Origin: Domibacillus aminovorans
GTDB lineage: Bacteria; Bacillota; Bacilli; Bacillales; Domibacillaceae
DNA length: 45,745 bases
Assembly (NCBI RefSeq): GCF_001643235.1
Contig: NZ_LQWY01000030.1
Span: 7,415 to 53,159, forward strand
Reading direction: 5' to 3'
In this document: piece by piece, positions 1 to 7,341 of the stretch
Layout of the letters: each line of letters opens with the position of its first letter
Numbering within the stretch: the first letter of the stretch is position 1
The notes under the pieces: generated by a model
What the model was told of the DNA's origin: nothing
What the model saw: only the letters and a program-made list of their open reading frames with translations
Database searches by the model: none
Position numbers and translations under genes: made by a program

Positions 1-249
1 TGTGTACATACAGGTTACGATCTTCAAGCTGCAGGTGAAACACCGTTTGAACAACTTAACACAATCAAAAGTGTCGTGAAAAATGCGAAAACAGCAGTAG
101 CAGGCGGCATTAAATTGGAAACACTTCCAGGTGTTATTGCAGCACAACCGGATCTTGTTATCGTAGGCGGCGGCATCACAGGCGCAGACGACAAACAAGC
201 AGTTGCGGCAGAAATGCAACGACTCATTAAAGGTGCAGTTACAGCTTAA
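1..249 (+). CDS. hxlA: 3-hexulose-6-phosphate synthase, 3' end only (first of two tandem copies)
   Basis: This is the last 82 codons of an orotidine-5'-phosphate-decarboxylase-fold enzyme that condenses formaldehyde with ribulose 5-phosphate (first step of the ribulose monophosphate pathway). The frame is open from the first base, so the gene starts outside the window. It is nearly identical at DNA level to 1297-1533. Conserved segments are CVHTGYDLQAAG, AGGIKLETLPGV and the phosphate-binding VIVGGGITGADD. Unlike the second copy, it ends KGAVTA before TAA, four codons longer. A strong terminator follows at 284-323. The identity is secure from the full-length copy downstream. Whether this copy is intact at its 5' end cannot be seen. 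Confidence 0.9.
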   Translation, partial: CVHTGYDLQAAGETPFEQLNTIKSVVKNAKTAVAGGIKLETLPGVIAAQPDLVIVGGGITGADDKQAVAAEMQRLIKGAVTA

Positions 250-283
250 TTTAAACGAACCACTTTTAAATGTAAGATGAATG

Positions 284-323
284 AAAGCCGTCTCAACGAG
301 GAATCTCTTGAGGCGGCTTTTTC
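284..323 (+). terminator. Intrinsic terminator of the first hxlA copy
   Basis: Stem AAAGCCG(T)CTCAA pairs with TTGAG(G)CGGCTTT around a 10-nt loop, followed by TTTTTC. It lies 35 nt after the hxlA stop codon. Confidence 0.85.
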
Positions 324-324
324 T

Positions 325-656
325 TATGAAATGGAGCTGTACGGATATGACGAAAGAATTGTTGTATTTGGTGCTGCAGGTGTTAGCGAAAGCTGCTGTA
401 AAAGCATTTAAAGAGATAATAAGGGAACATTTTTTGTTTGTTTACCAAAAGTTAAAGATTTATAATCAATTATTTCCAGAAGTTGTAAGGGCAAAATCAA
501 AAACAGTGCGGGTTTCAGTGTATGGAGACTTGCGTTGTTTTTATTTGTTTTACAAACAGACATGAGAGTGGCATCCTTTCATTTCTCGAGTGAATATGAA
601 CGTAAGAACCGGGAAAGCTATCGGTGGTTCATTATAATCGAAAGGGAGATGATTAG
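325..656. other. Intergenic stretch without a convincing gene
   Basis: A 94-codon open frame crosses this stretch from 281, but it begins inside the upstream terminator, has no ribosome site and resembles nothing known. No promoter could be fixed with confidence. The last 20 bases hold the ribosome site (AAAGGGAG) of the next small gene. Confidence 0.5.
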
Positions 657-821
657 ATGGTTAAGCGTAAAGCTGAAAGAAATGCTGTAGAAAAATATGC
701 TAAGACCCCGAAAAAAAATGTTGCGGAAGCAGATTACTCTGTAGAATTTGCTGATGGGGAAGATCCAATGAAAGGGGCAAATCGTAACTCTAATCTTGGC
801 CGGAAAGGCAGAGGCAATTGA
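657..821 (+). CDS. Short basic protein, possibly a spore-associated YfhD-like protein
   Basis: A 54-residue protein begins MVKRKAERNAVEKYAKTP and is preceded by AAAGGGAG eight bases before the ATG. The N-terminal third is strongly basic. The middle carries an acidic patch (VEFADGEDP), and the tail is Gly/Arg/Asn-rich (LGRKGRGN). This composition is typical of small Bacillaceae spore-core or YfhD-like proteins, and the FADGED segment resembles the conserved acidic stretch of YfhD. The match is by eye only. It lies between two hxlA copies on the same strand, 83 bases before the second copy. A similar 3' end recurs at 2696-2744, suggesting a decayed paralogue. No function is claimed. Confidence 0.6.
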   Translation: MVKRKAERNAVEKYAKTPKKNVAEADYSVEFADGEDPMKGANRNSNLGRKGRGN

Positions 822-903
822 CGAAAAGAAAAGTTGGATCACAATGAGTGTAGCATTAAATTAGTAAAAAACTAACAAATCAATTAGAAGGAGTGACATA
901 TTC

Positions 904-1533
904 ATGAAATTACAATTAGCACTTGATCTTGTCAACATCCCAGAAGGTATCGCTGTCGTGAAAGAAGTAGAACAATTCATTGATGTCGTTGAAATCGGCA
1001 CACCCGTTGTTATTAACGAAGGCCTTCGTGCTGTAAAAGAAATGAAAGAAGCATTCCCTAACTTAACAGTTCTTGCGGACTTGAAAGTTATGGACGCGGG
1101 CGGTTATGAAGTAATGAAAGCATCAGAAGCAGGCGCAGGTATCGTAACAGTTCTTGGCGCAACAGATGATGCAACAATTAAAGGTGCTGTAGAAGAAGCG
1201 AAAAAACACGGTTCTGAAATCTTGATCGACATGATCAACATTAAAGACCTTGCAAAACGCGCACAAGAAGTAGACGCACTTGGCGTAGATTACATCTGTG
1301 TGCATACAGGTTACGATCTTCAAGCTGCAGGTGAAACACCGTTTGAACAACTTAAAACAATCAAAAGTGTCGTGAAAAATGCGAAAACAGCTGTAGCAGG
1401 CGGCATTAAATTAGAAACACTTCCAGGTGTTATTGAAGCACAACCAGATCTTGTTATCGTAGGCGGGGGCATCACAGGTGCAGACGACAAAAAAGCAGTT
1501 GCGGCAGAAATGCAACGACTCATTAAAGGTTGA
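904..1533 (+). CDS. hxlA: 3-hexulose-6-phosphate synthase (second tandem copy, complete)
   Basis: The 209-residue cytosolic enzyme catalyses aldol addition of formaldehyde to ribulose 5-phosphate, giving 3-hexulose 6-phosphate. In bacilli this is mainly a formaldehyde detoxification step and works with the isomerase HxlB. Length and sequence match B. subtilis HxlA throughout: start MKLQLALDLVNIPEG, active-site stretch VLADLKVMDAGGYE, and phosphate-binding VIVGGGITGADD. The start follows AGAAGGAGTGA. Relative to the first copy, a GC-to-TG change near the end turns Ala into a TGA stop, so the protein ends ...LIKG. The bases after the stop still match the longer tail of the first copy. No hxlB is visible; it may lie upstream of the window. 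Confidence 0.95.
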   Translation: MKLQLALDLVNIPEGIAVVKEVEQFIDVVEIGTPVVINEGLRAVKEMKEAFPNLTVLADLKVMDAGGYEVMKASEAGAGIVTVLGATDDATIKGAVEEAKKHGSEILIDMINIKDLAKRAQEVDALGVDYICVHTGYDLQAAGETPFEQLKTIKSVVKNAKTAVAGGIKLETLPGVIEAQPDLVIVGGGITGADDKKAVAAEMQRLIKG

Positions 1534-1579
1534 GTTACAGCTGTAGTTACAAAAAAAATATACCGATAATGTAATGATA

Positions 1580-1626
1580 AGACATTCTATAAGGAGCTAT
1601 TCCTTGTAGAATGTCTATCGTTTTCT
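1580..1626 (+). terminator. Intrinsic terminator after hxlA
   Basis: Perfect outer stem AGACATTCTA/TAGAATGTCT with an inner AAGGA/TCCTT stem, followed by ATCGTTTTC. It separates hxlA from the N-demethylase-like gene. Confidence 0.8.
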
Positions 1627-1663
1627 AAAAAACACTTATATTTTATGAAGGAGGAAAAAAAGA

Positions 1664-2662
1664 ATGGATAAAGCTACTCCTACCCCTATAAAAGTCGTGA
1701 AAGTTCCAAATCGGCCTATAGCAGACCGTTTCCCATGGCCGTTTAAGGGAGACACGCATGACTTTTCTAATAATTCCAAACCACTAGAGCCCCCAATTAT
1801 GCTTGATATTACTCCTGAATATGTTGAAGAAATCAAACTGAAAAGGGAACTTCTAGACACCAGAAAAGAGCAAACGTATCAATCTGCTCCGCATTCTTTT
1901 GAAGCACAATGGGAAATTTTAGAGATGACTATGGATGAAATGGCATCCATTTTTCCACACTATTTCAGTGTTGTTAAAAACGGAAATGAGTGGACATTCC
2001 AAAATCACATACTTGGAGAAGAACAATCTTTTACTTTCGGAGATAATTCAACTTTACCGTATGAGCCGTTAGACTTTATAGGCCGCCATGTTCAAGCAGA
2101 TTTGATTTATCTTGCACAAAGAGATGGAGATCTGTACTTAGACGCTGGACAATTATGTTTTCCGGCCAATTGGTCGCTTAATTTCGATTTCGGGATGGAT
2201 TTTATGTCTATTCATTTTCCTGTGCCATCACGTTTTACGACAAGCGGTTTAGCTGAGAAAATTCGTAATTTTATCATGAGAATGGAACCTGGAAAGCCGT
2301 GGACTCGATTTAACTGGACAGTGACTGTTGAGCCAATTCTTGATTCATCTCCTGAAGCATTTGATGAATGGGGAGTAAAAAAAGATAACGTAACAAGTGA
2401 AAATGCAGGAGAATTGGTTTATTTCAGAGTAGAAGATCAAAAACTCTTTCGACTTCCGCGCAGCAATGGAATTTTGTTTAGTATTCACACACATTTAATT
2501 AGACTAGATGAAATAGCTAAAAACCCTCAGTGGACGAAACAATTAAATAATATATTGGTTACCATGGCTGACGATATCACCGAATACAAAGGATTCCTAT
2601 CTTATAAAGATAAATTAGTCACATATTTGGAAAGTACGATAGAAGAGACTTCTTCAAATTAA
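1664..2662 (+). CDS. Heme-dependent oxidative N-demethylase-like protein (DUF3445/HODM alpha-like)
   Basis: The 332-residue protein matches the DUF3445 family, whose studied member is the alpha subunit of heme-dependent oxidative N-demethylase. That enzyme removes a methyl group from dimethylamine and releases formaldehyde. Family signs are FPWPFKGD near the N terminus, a central CFPANWSLNFDFGM segment followed by IHFPVPSRF (residues about 165-195), and a C-terminal arginine-rich LFRLPRSNGILFSIHTHL segment. The start follows GAAGGAGGAAA with good spacing. It sits between hxlA and sspL, behind a terminator, so it probably has its own promoter. The genes for the other HODM subunits are not nearby, so the substrate is uncertain. 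Placing a formaldehyde-releasing enzyme beside formaldehyde-fixing genes fits metabolically, but this is inference. Confidence 0.75.
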   Translation: MDKATPTPIKVVKVPNRPIADRFPWPFKGDTHDFSNNSKPLEPPIMLDITPEYVEEIKLKRELLDTRKEQTYQSAPHSFEAQWEILEMTMDEMASIFPHYFSVVKNGNEWTFQNHILGEEQSFTFGDNSTLPYEPLDFIGRHVQADLIYLAQRDGDLYLDAGQLCFPANWSLNFDFGMDFMSIHFPVPSRFTTSGLAEKIRNFIMRMEPGKPWTRFNWTVTVEPILDSSPEAFDEWGVKKDNVTSENAGELVYFRVEDQKLFRLPRSNGILFSIHTHLIRLDEIAKNPQWTKQLNNILVTMADDITEYKGFLSYKDKLVTYLESTIEETSSN

Positions 2663-2695
2663 TCAAATTGTTGTATTTGGATAGCGGGCTTCCTT

Positions 2696-2744
2696 AAAGA
2701 TAGAGGCAATTGACGTAAAGAAGAAAAGCTAACTCGGTTACAAT
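2696..2744 (+). pseudogene. Orphan 3' tail resembling the small gene at 657-821
   Basis: The stretch AAAGATAGAGGCAATTGACG and the following A/G-rich bases match the end of the short spore-type gene and its downstream flank (803-845), with a few substitutions and small insertions. No open frame leads into it. It is best read as the remnant of a second copy. Confidence 0.45.
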
Positions 2745-2780
2745 ATTAATTTGTGGTTTGCTTGGACTGCAACTTAAAAA

Positions 2781-2813
2781 TAGAAGCAATCGGCGATTCG
2801 CCGATTGCTTCTA
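2781..2813 (-). terminator. Terminator of sspL
   Basis: A perfect 15-bp stem (TAGAAGCAATCGGCG and its complement) has a 3-nt loop. On the minus strand it begins one base after the sspL stop codon and is followed by TTTTTAAG. Confidence 0.85.
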
Positions 2814-2814
2814 T

Positions 2815-2949
2815 TTATTTTGTGTTTTTCTTTTTAGCTGCGTTTTCCAGTTTGCTTTTTGGCTCTTCAGCGAATTCCGTATCTCCGTAACCTTGAGGAG
2901 TTACACTAGGAGCTTTTTTGCCTCTATTACTTTTTTTGCTATTTCCCAT
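2815..2949 (-). CDS. sspL: Small acid-soluble spore protein L
   Basis: The 44-residue basic protein begins MGNSKKSNRGKKAPSV and contains VTPQGYGDTEFAEEPKSKL, followed by AAKKKNTK. This matches the SspL family of minor small acid-soluble spore proteins, which accumulate in the forespore core. An upstream in-frame ATG would add 21 residues, but the strong GGGGGTGAG site lies just before the start chosen here, and the shorter form has the usual family length. The gene is on its own on the minus strand, with a hairpin terminator at once downstream. Expression from a forespore (sigma-G) promoter is expected for the family, but I could not fix the promoter boxes. Its presence shows the host makes endospores. 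Confidence 0.88.
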   Translation of the reverse strand: MGNSKKSNRGKKAPSVTPQGYGDTEFAEEPKSKLENAAKKKNTK

Positions 2950-3237
2950 CTTTCTCACCCCCCATCTAGATACCACATCAAATGTTTTTAGCTCGAATTG
3001 TAGTATTTCCAAAAGGAATAAATATAATCCCTTTATTTTGCACTAAAAATAGTTTGTTAAATAATTCATTTAATCCCTTTAAATTTGATCCATAAACACG
3101 TATAGTGAACATTCAAAGATTATTTATCTGTTTATAATTTTGGAAAGGTATTATATGATAAGTATTGTATTATTATATTAAGTTAAGAAATATTGGATTT
3201 TTATATGGAAGAATGAAAATTAAATAATTAATTTAAA

Positions 3238-3392
3238 AGTGCCCGAAGCGTCATGCTCGGGATAATAGGGAAATCGGTGAAAGTCCGATGCAGCCCCCGC
3301 TACTGTAACGCTGATGAAATTGTCAAAAACCACTGGTTTAAAAACTGGGAAGGGACAAGAGTAAATAGAAGCGTAAGCCAGGAGACCTGCTT
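3238..3392 (+). promoter_or_regulatory. Cobalamin (AdoCbl) riboswitch aptamer
   Basis: Conserved aptamer blocks appear in order: GGGAAATCGGTGAAAGTCC, then GCAGCCCCCGCTACTGTAA, and the B12 box AGCCAGGAGACCTGC at about 3376-3390. It lies upstream of a complete cobalamin operon and is followed by a terminator at 3490-3524. Binding of adenosylcobalamin should favour termination. Confidence 0.95.
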
Positions 3393-3489
3393 TTAAATGT
3401 GAACGATACTTTTCGGAGGGAATGGTTGAGGCTATTAAGCGTGTGGACTGGCATTTTTTGCTGTTTCATTCGATTAACGATGCTTCTTA

Positions 3490-3524
3490 AACCTTGACTC
3501 TTTAGAGTGAAGGTTTTTTTTATT
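3490..3524 (+). terminator. Riboswitch expression-platform terminator
   Basis: AACCTTGACTC pairs with GAGTGAAGGTT (one G-G mismatch) around TTTA, followed by a long T-run. It sits about 100 nt after the B12 box and 26 nt before cbiW, the position expected for transcriptional control of the operon. Confidence 0.85.
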
Positions 3525-3549
3525 TCCCTCCAACCATTAGGAGGAAAAA

Positions 3550-3915
3550 ATGACAACATGGAATTTAAAAGGGACAAAGTCTCATCTGTTCATCTGCAAC
3601 GGGAGTAGTTGTATGAGAAAGGGCGGCGAAGAAGTGACGCAAGCTGTTCGTGATGAAATTGGTTTACTAGGGTTAGATGAAGAGGTTCATACGACAAGAA
3701 CTCGTTGTAACGGAAGATGTAAAGATGCTTGTGTTGTCATTGCTTATCCAGAGGGTACTTGGTATCGAGTAGATTCACCTGAAATTGGTCGTCAAATTGT
3801 TCGGGATATGCACGAACCTATTCTTGAAACGCATAAAGTGTATCAATTTGTGAATGGAGAAATGTCGCCTAATCCAGCTGCTTCTGCTCTTGTAGGGATT
3901 TCAAAGAAAAAGTAG
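3550..3915 (+). CDS. cbiW: CbiW, thioredoxin-like [2Fe-2S] ferredoxin
   Basis: The 121-residue protein has four cysteines in the thioredoxin-like ferredoxin pattern: FICNGSSCM at residues 16 and 21, and RCNGRCKDACVV further on (one of these may be extra). It resembles the ferredoxin domain of the NuoE/HoxE type. In B. megaterium the first gene of the cobI operon (cbiW) encodes such a protein. A role in passing electrons to an operon redox enzyme such as CbiH60 is a guess from context. The start follows TTAGGAGGAAAAA directly after the riboswitch terminator. It is the first gene of the 13-gene operon. Confidence 0.85.
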   Translation: MTTWNLKGTKSHLFICNGSSCMRKGGEEVTQAVRDEIGLLGLDEEVHTTRTRCNGRCKDACVVIAYPEGTWYRVDSPEIGRQIVRDMHEPILETHKVYQFVNGEMSPNPAASALVGISKKK

Positions 3916-3949
3916 AATCCTGTTACAAATTATGAAAGGAGATGTTTGT

Positions 3950-5608
3950 ATGGAACAAAAAGGGAAACTATTTGTTGTTGGATTTGGTCCAGGAGACTTT
4001 AAACATATTACGACGCGGGCTGTAGAAGCGCTTCAAGAAAGTGATTTCATTATTGGTTACAAAACGTATGTGGAACTGATTCAAGACTTATTGACAGATC
4101 AAACGGTTATCAGTACGGGAATGACCGAAGAAGTATCGAGAGCACAAGAAGCAGTAAAACAAGCGGAAAATGGCAAGAAAGTGGCGGTCATTTCAAGTGG
4201 TGATGCAGGGGTTTATGGAATGGCAGGTCTTGTGTATGAGGTTTTGATCGAAAAGGGCTGGAAAGAAGAAACAGGCGTTGAAATCGAAATTATTCCGGGC
4301 ATCTCAGCGATTAACTCTTGTGCATCGTTGCTGGGTGCACCTATTATGCATGATTCTTGTACAATCAGCCTTAGTGATCACTTAACACCGTGGGATCTTA
4401 TTGCCAAACGAGTTGAAGCAGCGGCACAGGCCGATTTTGTCATTGCGCTTTATAATCCACGAAGTGGTCGGCGAACAAGACAAATTGTTGAAACGCAGAG
4501 AATTCTACTTAAATATCGTTCACCAGAAACCCCAGTAGGGCTAGTGAAAAGTGCATATCGTGAGCGTCAGGATATTGTGATTACGAATCTAGCGGAAATG
4601 TTGAATCATGATATTGGTATGCTCACAACCGTTGTGATTGGGAATTCATCGACGTTCTTATATGACAATAAAATGATTACACCTCGTGGCTATCAAAGAA
4701 AGTATACGCTGAATGCAGAAAAGCAACCATTGAAACCGCATCAACGTTTACAAAAAGAAGCAGAACCATGGGCGATGGATCAAGAAACGGGCCTAACACA
4801 GGGCTCTTATGAAGAAGCGGCTGTCGGTTTGTTGACGAAAGCGCCTGCGCCTGAGAAAAAGAGTACATCTTTTGAAATAGCGATGGAAGCTTTGTCGAGA
4901 GTGTCCGGTCAAAGCGCTGCGCAGTCTATCACTCCACCATTAGTTCAACAAGAAATGGAATCGTTGTTTGAACTAGCTGTTAGTCCGGGTGTGGCGAATA
5001 AGCAATTTACACCAAGACAAATGATGATGCTCGCGGAAGTCGTTGGTGAAAAAGGAACGATGGAATACACGCCGAATCACAAAATCATTTTAAAAATTCC
5101 AACAACTGAACCAGATAGCATTATGGAAAAGTTGCAATCAGTCGGCTTCTTGCTGTCTCCAATCGGTGATGTTGTTACGCTGAAAGCATGCGACTTCTGT
5201 GATGGTGAAAAAGCAGAATCGATTCCTTACGCAGATGAACTACAGCAAGTGCTTGGTGGAATCGAGATGCCGAAGGAGCTTAACATCGGGTTTAACGGAT
5301 GTGGCATGGCTTGTTATACAGCAGTAATTGACGATATTGGAATCGTTTTCCGTAAAGGGAAATTTGATTTATTTTTAGGTGCAAAGCCAGTCGGTCGAAC
5401 CGCTCATCCAGGTCAGCCAGTTGCAGAAGGAATCGAACCAGATCGTCTCGTCGAATTAATTACGAATATAGTTGAGGAATACAAACAAAACGCGCATCCA
5501 AATGAACGACTGTTTAAATATTTCAAGCGTGTGAAAAAGATTCAAGGCTATCAATATCAAGATATGGCTCCAAAAATTAAAATAGAGCCAGCACCATGCG
5601 GAGATTAA
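3950..5608 (+). CDS. cbiH60: CbiH60, cobalt-precorrin-3 C17-methyltransferase (ring-contracting) with Fe-S reductase-like domain
   Basis: The 552-residue two-domain enzyme has a CbiH methyltransferase at residues 1-240, with FVVGFGPGDFKHITTRAVEAL and the SSGDAGVYGMAGL loop. A linker rich in Ala, Glu and Gln follows. The C-terminal domain (about 340-540) resembles the siroheme/4Fe-4S domain of sulfite and nitrite reductases, with C414-x2-C417 and C451-x3-C455. It methylates C17 and helps contract the corrin ring on the anaerobic route. An ATG at 3932 is in frame but lacks a ribosome site. AAAGGAG lies 8 bases before the ATG at 3950, so that start is chosen. The fused form is known from B. megaterium. 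Confidence 0.92.
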   Translation: MEQKGKLFVVGFGPGDFKHITTRAVEALQESDFIIGYKTYVELIQDLLTDQTVISTGMTEEVSRAQEAVKQAENGKKVAVISSGDAGVYGMAGLVYEVLIEKGWKEETGVEIEIIPGISAINSCASLLGAPIMHDSCTISLSDHLTPWDLIAKRVEAAAQADFVIALYNPRSGRRTRQIVETQRILLKYRSPETPVGLVKSAYRERQDIVITNLAEMLNHDIGMLTTVVIGNSSTFLYDNKMITPRGYQRKYTLNAEKQPLKPHQRLQKEAEPWAMDQETGLTQGSYEEAAVGLLTKAPAPEKKSTSFEIAMEALSRVSGQSAAQSITPPLVQQEMESLFELAVSPGVANKQFTPRQMMMLAEVVGEKGTMEYTPNHKIILKIPTTEPDSIMEKLQSVGFLLSPIGDVVTLKACDFCDGEKAESIPYADELQQVLGGIEMPKELNIGFNGCGMACYTAVIDDIGIVFRKGKFDLFLGAKPVGRTAHPGQPVAEGIEPDRLVELITNIVEEYKQNAHPNERLFKYFKRVKKIQGYQYQDMAPKIKIEPAPCGD

Positions 5609-5629
5609 TAAAGAGGGGGAGAATAGCGA

Positions 5630-6562
5630 ATGAAAGCAGTATTATTTGTTGGACATGGAAGCCGATTAGAGGCCGGAAATAAAGAAGTGAGGGCGTTTAT
5701 TGAACAATTAATTCCAACTATGGATGATCGCTTACTCATTGAAACATGTTTCCTTGAATTTGCGTCGCCTACTATATCACAAGGGATTGACAATTGCGTA
5801 AACAGAGGGGCTACAGAAGTCATTGTCATTCCGATTATTTTGCTGCATGCAGGTCATTCAAAACTGCATATTCCAGCTGAAGTCGAGGATGGCAAGACGA
5901 AGTATCCAGATGTTCAATTTACATATGGACAAACGATTGGTGTTCATCAAGAAGTATTATCGATTTTAACGGATCGTCTTGAGGAAGTAGGTTTGGATAC
6001 GTCTGCTGAGCATACTGACACGGCTATTTTGTTAATTGGTCGTGGTGGCAGTCACGCGGATGCGAATAGTGATTTTTATAAAATCTCCCGTTTGCTTTGG
6101 GAAAAGTTAAATGTTAAATGGGTCGAAAGTGCTTTCATGGGTGTGACGGCTCCACTAGTGGATGAAGGAATCGAACGTTGTATAAAGCTAGGTGCAAAAA
6201 AAGTGGTGATGTTACCGTACTTCCTGTTTACTGGCATTTTAATGGAGCGAATGGAGAAGATGGTGTCGGGCTATCAACAGCAATATCCCGAGCAGGAATT
6301 TGTCTTAGCCGAATACTTTGGCTACCATCCGAAACTACAAACGATCTTGAAAGAACGTGTAACGGAAGCGATCGAAGGAAAATCGAGTGGAGCTCGTGAT
6401 TTAGAAAACTATCGTTTATTTGCGGAGGAGCATGGTCACGCACATCATCACCATCATCACGACCATGACCATGATCATCATCATCATCACGACCATGACC
6501 ATGACCACGACCATCATCATCACGACCATGATCATGTCCACGAGGTGGAGAAGTCAAAATGA
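5630..6562 (+). CDS. cbiX: CbiX, sirohydrochlorin cobaltochelatase with a long His/Asp tail
   Basis: The 310-residue long-form CbiX inserts Co2+ into sirohydrochlorin. Two tandem chelatase halves are visible: FVGHGSRLEAGNKEV at the start with catalytic-type His9, and a degenerate second half with IGRGGSHADANSDF and TAPLVDEGIERC. From about residue 270 the tail is almost pure His and Asp, which may store or hand over metal. The B. megaterium protein is reported to carry a Fe-S motif (MxCxxC) after the His region. Here the protein ends HEVEKSK with no cysteine after the tract. The start follows AGAGGGGGAG, and its stop overlaps cbiJ by ATGA. Confidence 0.93.
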   Translation: MKAVLFVGHGSRLEAGNKEVRAFIEQLIPTMDDRLLIETCFLEFASPTISQGIDNCVNRGATEVIVIPIILLHAGHSKLHIPAEVEDGKTKYPDVQFTYGQTIGVHQEVLSILTDRLEEVGLDTSAEHTDTAILLIGRGGSHADANSDFYKISRLLWEKLNVKWVESAFMGVTAPLVDEGIERCIKLGAKKVVMLPYFLFTGILMERMEKMVSGYQQQYPEQEFVLAEYFGYHPKLQTILKERVTEAIEGKSSGARDLENYRLFAEEHGHAHHHHHHDHDHDHHHHHDHDHDHDHHHHDHDHVHEVEKSK

Positions 6563-7329
6563 TTTTGTTCTTGGCGGGCACAAGTGATGCGAGGGAATTA
6601 GCGATTGAAATGAAGCAGGCGGGTTTGCAAGTTTTGGCAACAGTAGTGACGGAACCAGCAGCGAAAAGTTTGCAGGATGCGGGAATAGACACTCAAATTG
6701 GGCGGCTAACGGCAGTTGATATGGCGTCGCTCATTGTTGAAAAAGGATTTCAAGCGGTCGTCGATGCAAGTCACCCGTTTGCTGAAGAAGCTTCGAAAAA
6801 TGCACTCCAAGGAGCGAAAGAAGCGAATGTTCCTTATATTCGCTATGAACGAGAAAGTCAACGGTTCCAAGATGATAAATTAATTCTTGTTAATGATTAT
6901 GCTGAAGCAGCCAAGCTTGCCGCAACAAAGCGGGGCGTTATCATGCTAACAACAGGTAGTAAAACGTTAGAGATTTTTGCAAAAGAATTAGTGGGTCTTG
7001 AGGATACTAGACTCATTGCGAGAATGCTGCCGCGTATCGATAATATGGAAAAATGCGCGGAACTTGGCGTTGAACAAAAAAATATCGTCGCGATTCAAGG
7101 TCCGTTTTCAAAGGAGTTAAATAAAGCACTTTACAAACAATATAATGTTACCTTGATGATTACGAAGGAAAGTGGCAAAGTCGGTTCGGTTGATGAGAAG
7201 CTGGAAGCTGCTTTGGAATGTGGCATTGAGACGATTATGATTGCTCGTCCAAACATCAACTATCAAAATGTGCATTCTACCTTTGAAGATGTGATTAGCG
7301 ACGTACAGCAACAATTAAACAACAATTAG
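6559..7329 (+). CDS. cbiJ: CbiJ, cobalt-precorrin-6A reductase
   Basis: The 256-residue enzyme reduces cobalt-precorrin-6A to 6B with a nicotinamide cofactor. The start MILFLAGTSDARELA shows the Rossmann-like GTSDAR loop. Other family segments are VVDASHPFAEEASKNA, the arginine-rich YIRYERESQ and TGSKTLE. Length matches CbiJ/CobK. Its ATG overlaps the cbiX stop (ATGA), implying translational coupling. Confidence 0.92.
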   Translation: MILFLAGTSDARELAIEMKQAGLQVLATVVTEPAAKSLQDAGIDTQIGRLTAVDMASLIVEKGFQAVVDASHPFAEEASKNALQGAKEANVPYIRYERESQRFQDDKLILVNDYAEAAKLAATKRGVIMLTTGSKTLEIFAKELVGLEDTRLIARMLPRIDNMEKCAELGVEQKNIVAIQGPFSKELNKALYKQYNVTLMITKESGKVGSVDEKLEAALECGIETIMIARPNINYQNVHSTFEDVISDVQQQLNNN

Positions 7330-7341
7330 GAGGAAGATACG

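Noticed and set aside
24-227. Long minus-strand frame across the hxlA 3' end (repeated at 1320-1523)
   Set aside because: It appears at the same place in both hxlA copies, has no ribosome site and mirrors the conserved sense protein, so it is a shadow frame.
281-565. 94-codon plus-strand frame after the first hxlA
   Set aside because: It starts inside the terminator hairpin, lacks a ribosome site and resembles no protein family.
6424-6540. CAC/CAT/GAC-rich stretch considered as a simple repeat or CRISPR-like array
   Set aside because: It is the in-frame coding sequence of the CbiX metal-binding tail. There are no spacers and no regular unit.
6228-6692. 154-codon minus-strand frame rich in Asp, Gly, Arg and His
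   Set aside because: Its composition is the reverse complement of the CbiX His/Asp tail, it overlaps cbiX and cbiJ fully, and it lacks a ribosome site.
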